Of a DNA stretch of 64,000 nt, positions 25,341-33,411 are shown one piece after another. Position numbers and translations under genes: made by a program. Within the stretch, counting starts at the first letter, position 1. Each line of letters begins with the position of its first letter. The notes under the pieces were generated by a model. It ran no database searches. It was not told the DNA's origin and saw only the letters and a list, made by a program, of their open reading frames with translations. The DNA lies in contig NZ_PVNB01000016.1 in NCBI RefSeq assembly GCF_003001995.1, forward strand, positions 1-64,000, given 5' to 3'. The DNA comes from Orenia metallireducens. GTDB taxonomy: Bacteria > Bacillota > Halanaerobiia > Halobacteroidales > Halobacteroidaceae.

Positions 25341-26978
25341 ATGGAAAGAAAGTGGTGGCATGAAGCAGTAGTATATCAAATCTATCCACGGAGCTTTAAG
25401 GATACGACAGGAAATGGTGTTGGAGATTTACGGGGAATTATTGAAAAATTAGACTATTTAGAGAAGTTAGGAGTTGATGTGATTTGGTTATCGCCAGTCT
25501 ATAAATCACCAATGGATGATAATGGTTATGATATCTCTGATTATCGAGATATTGCTGCTGAGTTTGGGACTATGGAGGATATGGATGAATTGATAGCTCA
25601 AGCCAAAGAGCGTGGTATCAAAATTATTATGGACTTAGTCGTTAACCACACCTCTGATGAGCACCCTTGGTTTATTGAGGCAAGTAAGTCTAAGGATAAT
25701 CCCTATCGTGATTATTATATCTGGCGTGATCCTAAAGATGGAGGAGTTCCCAATAATATACCTTCCATCTTCAGTGGACCGGCTTGGGAGTATGATGAAG
25801 AAACTGAACAGTATTATTTCCATCTGTTCAGTAAGCGTCAGCCTGATTTGAATTGGGAGAATCCTCAGGTTCAAAAAGAGATACATCAGATGATGAACTT
25901 CTGGCTAGAGAAGGGGATTGGTGGCTTTAGAATGGATGTGATTGATCTTATTGGCAAAGAGGTTGATCAGAAGATTACTAGCAATGGACCAAGGCTACAT
26001 CCTTTATTACAAGAGATGAACCAAGCAACCTTTGGTAATTATGATGTCTTGACAGTTGGTGAGACTTGGGGTGCAACACCAGAAATTGCTAAACTATACT
26101 CTGACCCTGAGCGTAATGAGCTATCCATGATCTTTCAATTTGAACATATGACCCTTGATTGGGATGATGAGGAAGGGAAATGGAGTCCTAAGCCACTAGA
26201 TTTTAAGAAATTAAAGAAGGTTCTAAGTAAGTGGCAGACTGAATTAAAAGGTCAAGGTTGGAATTCATTGTTCTGGAATAATCATGACTTGCCACGGATT
26301 GTTTCCCGTTGGGGTAATGATCAAGAGTATCGAGTGGAGTCAGCCAAGATGTTGGCTACACTATTACACTTTATGCAAGGAACCCCATATATCTATCAAG
26401 GTGAAGAGATTGGAATGACCAATGTCAAATATGAATCAATTGATGATTATAATGATATTGAAATCTTAAACTTCTATCGTGATAACCTTAAAAGGGGGTA
26501 TACTCATCAACAGATGATGGAGGCAATTTGGCAGAATGGGCGGGATAATGCTAGAACTCCGATACAGTGGGATGATAGTGAGAATGCAGGTTTTACAGTA
26601 GGGACACCTTGGTTAAAGGTCAATCCAAATTATACAGAAGTAAATGTACAAGAAGCATTAAATAACCATGATTCTATCTTTTACTATTATCAGAAGTTAA
26701 TCCGATTAAGAAAAGAGAATGATGTCATTGTTTATGGTGATTATCAATTATTGCTAGAAGATGATGATTCAATCTTTGTTTATACTAGAAACTTAGCTGA
26801 TGAGCAGATATTGGTTATCGTTAACTTCTTTAAAGCAGAGGCAGAATTTATCCTACCAGAGGATATTAGCTTTGACAATAAAGAACTATTGATAAGTAAT
26901 TATGAGGTAGATGAAGATGAGAGTATTGATAAGGTTGAGCTTAAACCTTATGAAGCACGAGCTTATAGATTGACTTAG
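25341..26978 (+). CDS. GH13 alpha-glucosidase (oligo-1,6-glucosidase type)
   Basis: The 545-residue product opens KWWHEAVVYQIYPRSFKDT and contains the GH13 conserved regions: DLVVNHTSDEHPWF (region I), GGFRMDVIDLIGK with the nucleophile Asp near 199 (region II), TVGETWG (acid/base Glu) and FWNNHDLPR. Val after the nucleophile Asp (FRMDV) is typical of alpha-1,6-acting enzymes. It should be cytoplasmic, with no signal peptide, and hydrolyse isomaltose or related oligosaccharides. Trehalose-6-phosphate hydrolase is a less likely alternative. AGGAGGG precedes the ATG. Confidence 0.9.
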   Translation: MERKWWHEAVVYQIYPRSFKDTTGNGVGDLRGIIEKLDYLEKLGVDVIWLSPVYKSPMDDNGYDISDYRDIAAEFGTMEDMDELIAQAKERGIKIIMDLVVNHTSDEHPWFIEASKSKDNPYRDYYIWRDPKDGGVPNNIPSIFSGPAWEYDEETEQYYFHLFSKRQPDLNWENPQVQKEIHQMMNFWLEKGIGGFRMDVIDLIGKEVDQKITSNGPRLHPLLQEMNQATFGNYDVLTVGETWGATPEIAKLYSDPERNELSMIFQFEHMTLDWDDEEGKWSPKPLDFKKLKKVLSKWQTELKGQGWNSLFWNNHDLPRIVSRWGNDQEYRVESAKMLATLLHFMQGTPYIYQGEEIGMTNVKYESIDDYNDIEILNFYRDNLKRGYTHQQMMEAIWQNGRDNARTPIQWDDSENAGFTVGTPWLKVNPNYTEVNVQEALNNHDSIFYYYQKLIRLRKENDVIVYGDYQLLLEDDDSIFVYTRNLADEQILVIVNFFKAEAEFILPEDISFDNKELLISNYEVDEDESIDKVELKPYEARAYRLT

Positions 26979-27115
26979 ATATTTAGCCCCTTAAGTTTAA
27001 AATGAAATTTTCTACTGGAACTTTTTATTTCTAAGTTCATAAGGGGCAGATGGGGGTAGTAGTTGTAATTTGAGTGTTAAAAAACAGAAGAAAAGAATTA
27101 ATCTGATTGAAGGGT

Positions 27116-27946
27116 TTAATTTAATGATTCCGGGTAGTGTAAATTCTTGAATTGAGTATTTCCAACCACAGTTTTTCCAGGAGTTAATTTAATATCTTTA
27201 TCTATAATTACTTGATTGTAGATACTAGTTATTCTAAAATTGAAGGATTTTTGTCTTGGGTTAACTTTAGTAAAGATACCATCTGTTCTTCTTTTCAGTT
27301 CTATATATTTTTCTGTTTTCTTATCAAAGTACTCTAGTTTTTTAACTGGATAGAGGTGGTTTCTTAATTGCAAACTTATATAATATTCAGTACTATCTGA
27401 ACCAAAATGATATTTTATTTTATTATCATTAGGGTCGGTGAATTCTAAGGGGATTATTCTCCATGTGGTACCGATAATACCCCTTGAGAGTCTAGTTATC
27501 TTTTGAAAAGCCTTTTCTTCTAAATCAATATAGTCTTTATCTTTACCCATACTATCAACAACTAATACTTTTATAGTATTTAGCCAGTTAGTGACTTCTA
27601 GATAAGCACCACACATTAGTCCTTTATTATAATCAGAGATATTGACTGCTGCTATATAGTATCCTTGCGGAGGAACTTCATAACAATGCCATTCTTCGTG
27701 TTTATAATGAGTAGTTTTTCCCTTATGAATTTCTTTGGGTTTAGGAATATAAATTTTCTCACCAGGATAGATAAGGTCTGGATTCTTTATTTGAGGATTG
27801 GCAGCAATTAATGTTCCAAGAGGTATGTTATTTCTTTGAGAAATGTAAAATAAAGTATCTCCGGGTTTGATAATATACTCATAGACTGGTTGAATAATTT
27901 GACTATTATTTTCATCTCTTTCAGTAGGAATTTTAAGCACCTCCAT
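27116..27946 (-). CDS. LysM domain fused to an expansin-like module
   Basis: The 276-residue product has an N-terminal LysM repeat (YIIKPGDTLFYISQRNNIPL through PGEKIYIPKP, about 25-69). From about residue 90 it follows bacterial expansins (EXLX1/YoaJ). CGAYLEVTNWLNTIKVLVVD, YIDLEEKAFQKI and GIIGTTWRIIPLEF match the D1 domain. YYISLQLRNHLYPVKKLEYF and the terminal beta domain match D2. Expansins loosen cell-wall polysaccharides without hydrolysis. No signal peptide is visible, so export is unexplained; LysM spore-coat proteins also lack one. The ATG overlaps a GGAGGTG, so a slightly later start is possible. Confidence 0.72.
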   Translation of the reverse strand: MEVLKIPTERDENNSQIIQPVYEYIIKPGDTLFYISQRNNIPLGTLIAANPQIKNPDLIYPGEKIYIPKPKEIHKGKTTHYKHEEWHCYEVPPQGYYIAAVNISDYNKGLMCGAYLEVTNWLNTIKVLVVDSMGKDKDYIDLEEKAFQKITRLSRGIIGTTWRIIPLEFTDPNDNKIKYHFGSDSTEYYISLQLRNHLYPVKKLEYFDKKTEKYIELKRRTDGIFTKVNPRQKSFNFRITSIYNQVIIDKDIKLTPGKTVVGNTQFKNLHYPESLN

Positions 27947-28092
27947 ATATTGAATTTGTTTAAATATTATATATTATGTTATAAATGTTATAAGTGTTAC
28001 ATTGAAAATTAAGATTGAATTCGAATGGAAGGTAGGAAGGTGTAAGTTTTAATGAGTTGTATATGCTAAAGACATTATTCTAACAAGATAAT

Positions 28093-28107
28093 TGATAATG
28101 TTTATCA
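28093..28107. promoter_or_regulatory. Fur-box-like 7-1-7 palindrome upstream of the lacI-like gene
   Basis: TGATAAT-G-TTTATCA differs from the classical Fur inverted repeat TGATAAT-N-ATTATCA at one base. It could equally be an unrelated palindrome or the LacI protein's own site. Confidence 0.35.
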
Positions 28108-28160
28108 TGGATTTTTGGAATATAATATTATTTTAATCTTAGGTTAAGGAGGAAGTTACT

Positions 28161-29198
28161 GTGGGTGTGACAATCAAAGATGTTGCTAAAGAGGCTAAGG
28201 TCTCTATTGCAACGGTATCTTATGTAATTAATAATAAAGGAAATGTAACTGATGAAACCCAAGAGAAGGTGTTAAAGGCTGTTAAAAAGTTAGGCTATCA
28301 ACCTAATCTCTCTGCTCGTAATTTGGTTGGGCAAAAGAGTAATCTAATCGGTGTATTAATACCTAATTGGGGTAATGCTGATAGATTAAGTGAGAGTAGT
28401 CACGATAACTTCAACTTTGATAACCCCTTTTATGGTAATATACTCAATAGTATAGAAACACTAAGTACAAAGGAAGGCTACAGTATATTACTTATCGGTT
28501 CTACTATTACTGCTGATAAAGTTAAAAATGTAATTTTACAGAGAGATTTAGATGGTTTGATTATTATTGGAGCACTTCCTAAGCTGATAGATAATTTGAG
28601 TGAAATTAAGATTCCAATAGTCTTGATTGATAGCTATACTAAGCAGGAAGAGTTTTATAAGGTAGGCATTGATGATGAGTATGGAGGTTATATTGCTACC
28701 AAGCACCTCTTGGATTTAGGGCATAAGGAGATTGGCTTAATTAGTGGTGAGTTAATAGAAGATGGTGTTGATATGGAACGCTTTAAAGGATATAAAAAAG
28801 CATTGCTTGAAAGAAATCTTCCTATCAAAGAGGAGAATATATGTAATGTAGGTGTTTCGATGGAAGGTGGTTATTATGGTATTGAAAAGTTATTAAAGCA
28901 GAATCAGCAGTTAACAGCAATTTTTTCAACTGCTGATATTATGAGTATGGGAATTTATAAGAAATTAAATGAGCTTAAGTACAAGATACCAGAGGATATT
29001 TCAATTGTTAGTTTTGATAACTTTCCTTATACTGAATTTCTCCATCCTTCCCTTAGTACAGTAAGTCAATCAGTTTTCTTAAAGGGAAGGAGAGCTACAG
29101 AGTTATTGATTGATTTAATTGCTGGAGATAGAGTGGATAAGCAGACCTTGACTCTCCCCATAAAACTAATTAAAAGGGATTCAGTTAAAAGGTTATGA
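28161..29198 (+). CDS. LacI-family transcription regulator
   Basis: The 345-residue product has the LacI helix-turn-helix and hinge (TIKDVAKEAKVSIATVSYVI, GYQPNLSARNL). A periplasmic-binding-like effector domain follows (PFYGNILNSIETL, DGLIIIGALP, SIVSFDNFPYTEFLHPSLST). It lies between GH13 and GH31 alpha-glucosidase genes, 48 bases upstream of the latter, so it probably controls alpha-glucan utilisation. The TAGTTTAAACGTTTAAACTA palindrome at 25097 is its best candidate site. GTG start behind AAGGAGG. Confidence 0.88.
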   Translation: MGVTIKDVAKEAKVSIATVSYVINNKGNVTDETQEKVLKAVKKLGYQPNLSARNLVGQKSNLIGVLIPNWGNADRLSESSHDNFNFDNPFYGNILNSIETLSTKEGYSILLIGSTITADKVKNVILQRDLDGLIIIGALPKLIDNLSEIKIPIVLIDSYTKQEEFYKVGIDDEYGGYIATKHLLDLGHKEIGLISGELIEDGVDMERFKGYKKALLERNLPIKEENICNVGVSMEGGYYGIEKLLKQNQQLTAIFSTADIMSMGIYKKLNELKYKIPEDISIVSFDNFPYTEFLHPSLSTVSQSVFLKGRRATELLIDLIAGDRVDKQTLTLPIKLIKRDSVKRL

Positions 29199-29246
29199 TG
29201 GCAGAGTATTGCTAAAGCTGATTTATTATTAAAGATAGGAGTTGAT

Positions 29247-31649
29247 ATGATGAATAGCTCAGAGATTATAGATAGTGGTAGTTTAACTGGAGATAATAGT
29301 TATTTTATCTTTAGTGAGCTTGTAGAGTATCAAAAGGAAGGGAACGTATTATTTTTAAGGCTAACAGAGGGGAGTATAGCCTTAGAGTTTTTGACTAGTG
29401 ATATCCTTAGGGTAGTGATGGCTAAAGGTGATAATCAAGTTGATTTTAGTAGTACCCCAGCAGTAGTTGACCATACTTTGAATTATAATAATTTTAGTAT
29501 CTTAGATAGAACAGAACTATTAGAGGTTAAAACAGAGTCCTTAAAGATCTTAATCAATAAGAAGAATTTCTCTTTAAGTTTTTATGACTTAGAGGATAAG
29601 CTAATACATCAAGATTATAATGATCATGCTCTTGGTTGGAGTGGAGATCAGGTTAGAGCATGGAAGAAGTTAGAGGAGCAAGAGAGGTTCTATGGGCTTG
29701 GAGAGAAGACAGGCTATTTAGATAAACGGGGACGAAAGTATACTATGTGGAATACCGATACCTTCAATCCCCATGTGCCAAGTACTGATCCATTATATCA
29801 ATCGATTCCTTTTTTAATTGGATTTAATCAAGGAAGAAGCTATGGGATTTACTTTGATAATAGCTATCAGACTTACTTTGATTTAGGTCTAAACTCTAAG
29901 GAGTATTATTCCTTCTGGTCTGAAGGTGGGAAATTAGACTATTACTTTATCAATGGTTCTAATATCAAAGAGATAATTAAATCCTATACCGATCTAACAG
30001 GCAGGATGCCACTACCACCAAAATGGTCTTTAGGCTATCATCAATCCCGTTATAGTTATCATCCTGAAGCAGAGGTTAGAGAAATAGCCCAGAAGTTTAG
30101 AGAGAAGGAGATTCCCTGTGATGTAATCCATCTTGATATTCATTATATGGATGAATACAAGGTCTTTACTTGGGATGAGAAGGAGTTTCCTCAACCTAAG
30201 CAGATGCTAAGTGATTTGAGTAAGGATGGCTTTAAAGTGGTAACGATTATTGATCCTGGGGTAAAGAAGGACCCCAGTTATAAGCTATATCAAGAGGGTA
30301 TCAAGCATGATTACTTCTGCAAATACCTAGACGGAGAATATTATATTGCTAAGGTCTGGCCTGGTGAGTGTGCCTTTCCAGACTTTACAAAGGCAGAGGT
30401 TAGAAGATGGTGGGGAGATCAGCACCATCTATTGTTAGACCAAGGTGTTAAGGGGATTTGGAATGATATGAATGAGCCAGGTATCTTCAGTAAGACCAGT
30501 ACTATGGATCTTGAAGTAGTCCATGACAATGATGGGGATATGGGAACCCATCGCCGTTTTCATAATCTATATGGGTTACTAGAGGGGCAGGCTACCTATG
30601 AAGGCTTAAAGAGATATAATTTTGAGGAACGTCCCTTTGTCTTAACAAGAGCAGGCTTTTCAGGAATTCAACGTTATTCAGCTGTCTGGACAGGGGATAA
30701 TAGGAGCTTTTGGATTCATTTAGAGTTGGCAATACCAATGTTGATGAATATGGGGCTTTCTGGAATCACCTTCTGTGGAACTGATGTAGGGGGATTTGCC
30801 GATAACAGTGATGGGGAGCTGTTGACCCGTTGGATACAGTTAGGTCTATTTATGCCTTTTTTGAGAAACCATTGTGCTATTAATAATATCAACCAAGAGC
30901 CTTGGTCTTTTGGTGAGGAGTATGAAGAGATAATTAGAAAGTATATTAAGTTACGTTATAGGTTCTTAACCCATCTTTATAACCTCTTCTATCAAGCTCA
31001 CCAAAGTGGATTGCCTGTAATGAGACCTTTAGTTTTAGAGTATCCTGAAGATGAGAAGACCTATAATCTTTCAGACCAATTTATGGTCGGTGATAGTGTC
31101 CTAGTAGCTCCAGTATATCAACCAGATAGAAGTGAACGGATGGTCTATCTACCTAAGGGAGAATGGCAGGATTTCTGGACTGGGCAGAGCTATCAAGGTC
31201 AAAAGCATATTATAGCTAAGGCACCTTTAGATACGATACCGATCTTTATTAAAGCAGGTGCTATTCTACCTTTATCCCCAGTGATGAATTATGTAGGGGA
31301 AGAGAAGATAGAGGAACTTGAGTTAAATATATATTTAAGTGGTGATGTTAAAGAAGGTAGTTATCGCCTCTATGAAGACGATGGGAGCAGCTTTGCTTAT
31401 CAGCAAGGGGGATATAATATAAGAGAGTTTAGTTATCTCTATTACACTGATAGATTAGAGGTTAACATAGATAGCCTAGCAGATGATTATCAATTAGAGT
31501 ATAGTAGTTACTTAATTAAGTTTAGGAATCTAGATTTAGAACCAAGTATAGTGGTGGTAGATGGAGTTGAAAGTGATCAGTGGGAGTATAATAATGGTGA
31601 CTTAGAACTTAAAGTAGTGATTGAGGCAAGTAAGATAGAGATTAAATAG
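29247..31649 (+). CDS. GH31 alpha-glucosidase
   Basis: The 800-residue product has the GH31 layout. The N-terminal beta domain carries ERFYGLGEKTG, and the barrel starts at LPPKWSLGYHQSRYSY. The nucleophile motif GIWNDMNEPG is near residues 408-417, and TRAGFSGIQRYSAVWTGDN and FCGTDVGGF (acid/base region) follow. The C-terminal beta domains contain DDGSSFAYQQGGY. It removes terminal alpha-glucosyl units and is cytoplasmic. The ATG follows AGGAG by 5 bases and the gene is probably co-transcribed with the lacI-like gene. Confidence 0.93.
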   Translation: MMNSSEIIDSGSLTGDNSYFIFSELVEYQKEGNVLFLRLTEGSIALEFLTSDILRVVMAKGDNQVDFSSTPAVVDHTLNYNNFSILDRTELLEVKTESLKILINKKNFSLSFYDLEDKLIHQDYNDHALGWSGDQVRAWKKLEEQERFYGLGEKTGYLDKRGRKYTMWNTDTFNPHVPSTDPLYQSIPFLIGFNQGRSYGIYFDNSYQTYFDLGLNSKEYYSFWSEGGKLDYYFINGSNIKEIIKSYTDLTGRMPLPPKWSLGYHQSRYSYHPEAEVREIAQKFREKEIPCDVIHLDIHYMDEYKVFTWDEKEFPQPKQMLSDLSKDGFKVVTIIDPGVKKDPSYKLYQEGIKHDYFCKYLDGEYYIAKVWPGECAFPDFTKAEVRRWWGDQHHLLLDQGVKGIWNDMNEPGIFSKTSTMDLEVVHDNDGDMGTHRRFHNLYGLLEGQATYEGLKRYNFEERPFVLTRAGFSGIQRYSAVWTGDNRSFWIHLELAIPMLMNMGLSGITFCGTDVGGFADNSDGELLTRWIQLGLFMPFLRNHCAINNINQEPWSFGEEYEEIIRKYIKLRYRFLTHLYNLFYQAHQSGLPVMRPLVLEYPEDEKTYNLSDQFMVGDSVLVAPVYQPDRSERMVYLPKGEWQDFWTGQSYQGQKHIIAKAPLDTIPIFIKAGAILPLSPVMNYVGEEKIEELELNIYLSGDVKEGSYRLYEDDGSSFAYQQGGYNIREFSYLYYTDRLEVNIDSLADDYQLEYSSYLIKFRNLDLEPSIVVVDGVESDQWEYNNGDLELKVVIEASKIEIK

Positions 31650-31653
31650 GTAT

Positions 31654-31699
31654 AAATAAAGAACGAGTATATTAATTAATATACTCGTTCTTTATTTAA
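31654..31699 (+). terminator. Terminator after GH31 gene
   Basis: A 23-bp near-perfect stem (AAATAAAGAACGAGTATATT with its complement) contains its own T-rich 3' arm. Confidence 0.85.
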
Positions 31700-31913
31700 G
31701 AAATACTTAAATTTAAAATATTCGATTAGAAAGATTGTTGGGATAATATAAATTATCAAATAATTAAAATTTAGTGTTACTGGTCTTTTTAATTGTCAAT
31801 ATAGACCTTTGGAATACTATAAGTTTTATAAGCTGATCTATTAACAATTTTATCTACTGATAACTTTGATCTAAATTATACTTAGAAACTGGGAAATTAT
31901 ATATAAATTAGTC

Positions 31914-31944
31914 TTGACCTTATCATAATGATAAGGTTTATAAT
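31914..31944 (+). promoter_or_regulatory. MerR-type promoter with 19-bp spacer and palindromic operator
   Basis: TTGACC, 19-base spacer, TATAAT. The spacer holds the perfect palindrome CCTTATCAT-A-ATGATAAGG (31918-31936). An over-long spacer occupied by a palindrome is the signature of MerR-family activated promoters, and a MerR-family gene follows, implying autoregulation. Confidence 0.75.
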
Positions 31945-31986
31945 AATAGTATAATCAGATTTGTTTTACAGAAGGGAGGAGAAAGT

Positions 31987-32805
31987 TTGTTTAAAATAGG
32001 AGAATTCTCAAAGTTTACAAAAGTATCTACCAGAATGTTAAGGTATTATGACAAAGTCGGATTATTTAAGCCTGCAAAAATTGACGAATTGACAGGATAT
32101 CGCTACTATTCAGCAAAACAAATGCCAGAACTTATCAAAATAATTACATTTAGAGATGTTGGATTTAACATAGCAGAAATATCTAGATTAGTTAAAATGA
32201 AAGATAATGAAGATATTTTAAAGGAATTAGAAAGCAAAAAAATTGAAATTGAAGAAGATATCAATAATCAAAGGAAAACTATATCTGATATTAATAAGAT
32301 TATTTCCACATTAGGAGAGGAGATGATTATAATGGATTATAAAGTTGAATTCAAGGAAATACCAAGTTGTAAAGTAGTATCGATAAGAGAGAAGGTGAAG
32401 AATTATAATAAAGAAGTTGACTTATGGGCTATGCTAGGTAATTTTGCTCAAAATAGTAAATTACAACCTAATGGTAATCCTTTTGCAATATACCATGACG
32501 GCGAGTATAAAGAAAGTAATGTAGATATTGAGGTTGCGATGCCTGTGGCAGAGTTACAAGAAAACGAAGGAAAATTTGTTTTTAGAGAAGTTGAGCCTGT
32601 GCCATGTGTGGCAACACTTTTATATAAAGGGCGTTATGAAAACATTGATAAAGCCTTTTTCTTTCTTGCAAATTGGATTGAAGATAGTGAATGTGAACCT
32701 TATGGAGAAGTACGTCAAGTATCTATTAAAGGAGCATGGAATGAATCTAATCCAGATAATTATCTAGTAGAAATCCAAATACCTGTAAAAAAACAAAATG
32801 TGTAG
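31987..32805 (+). CDS. MerR-family regulator with GyrI-like effector domain
   Basis: The 272-residue product starts FKIGEFSKFTKVSTRMLRYY and has the MerR wing (TGYRYYSAKQMPEL). A coiled-coil linker (about 75-110) and a GyrI/BmrR-like ligand-binding domain (VEFKEIPSCKVVSIREKV, EVEPVPCVATLLYKGRYENI) follow. Such regulators sense hydrophobic drugs or dyes. No efflux gene is adjacent, so it may act only on itself or at a distance. TTG start after GGGAGGAG. Confidence 0.87.
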   Translation: MFKIGEFSKFTKVSTRMLRYYDKVGLFKPAKIDELTGYRYYSAKQMPELIKIITFRDVGFNIAEISRLVKMKDNEDILKELESKKIEIEEDINNQRKTISDINKIISTLGEEMIIMDYKVEFKEIPSCKVVSIREKVKNYNKEVDLWAMLGNFAQNSKLQPNGNPFAIYHDGEYKESNVDIEVAMPVAELQENEGKFVFREVEPVPCVATLLYKGRYENIDKAFFFLANWIEDSECEPYGEVRQVSIKGAWNESNPDNYLVEIQIPVKKQNV

Positions 32806-33411
32806 ATTCAAATAATTATTTTCATAAAAAATATAAAAAATCTTTTTTGCAGCGGCATCCTATATATACAGCGAAAAAGAATCATTAGCCACAGTGTTTT
32901 AACCTGTGGCGATATTATGAGTTGTACAGAAGCTACGAGTTAAAACCCGTAGCTAATTGAAATGTTAAATCTTTAATGCCATATATATAAGTGGGAGAAT
33001 AAAAATTAAAATTCTGCGAAGGGTTATTTTTTATCTCAAAGAGTTTCGCACGAAGAATTATTTTTGGAGTGATTAACACTATATACATTGATAAAAGATT
33101 AATGAAAAACTTTAATTAAATCTATATAGAACACGAAAAAGAATTTAAATTCACCTATCAATGAATTAAAGTCTAAATCTGTTTTGACGCAGACTAAAAT
33201 CTGATTAACTTCTGATTTAAAACATTTAATAATTTTATGTTTTAGTCCGCTTTTGTCTGCGTAAATCTGCATCTAATAATTCTTTTGGCTTTGAGTTCTT
33301 AAATAATTATGAAAATTTAAAGTCTAGAGACATAATATGAAATCTTTATCGGTTTCTCTATACTATAAGAAATAGATATTTTAAATATATCCATATAAGG
33401 AGGAGATATTA
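32806..33411. other. 600-base gap with several hairpins, no gene
   Basis: It contains the hairpins CCACAGTGTTTTAACCTGTGG (32889-32909) and GCTACGAG...CCCGTAGC (about 32930-32955), and a larger imperfect palindrome. In that palindrome GACGCAGACTAAAATCTG (near 33186) faces TAGTCCGCTTTTGTCTGCG (near 33244). No frame with a ribosome site is seen. The remains look like decayed palindromic repeats. Confidence 0.45.
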
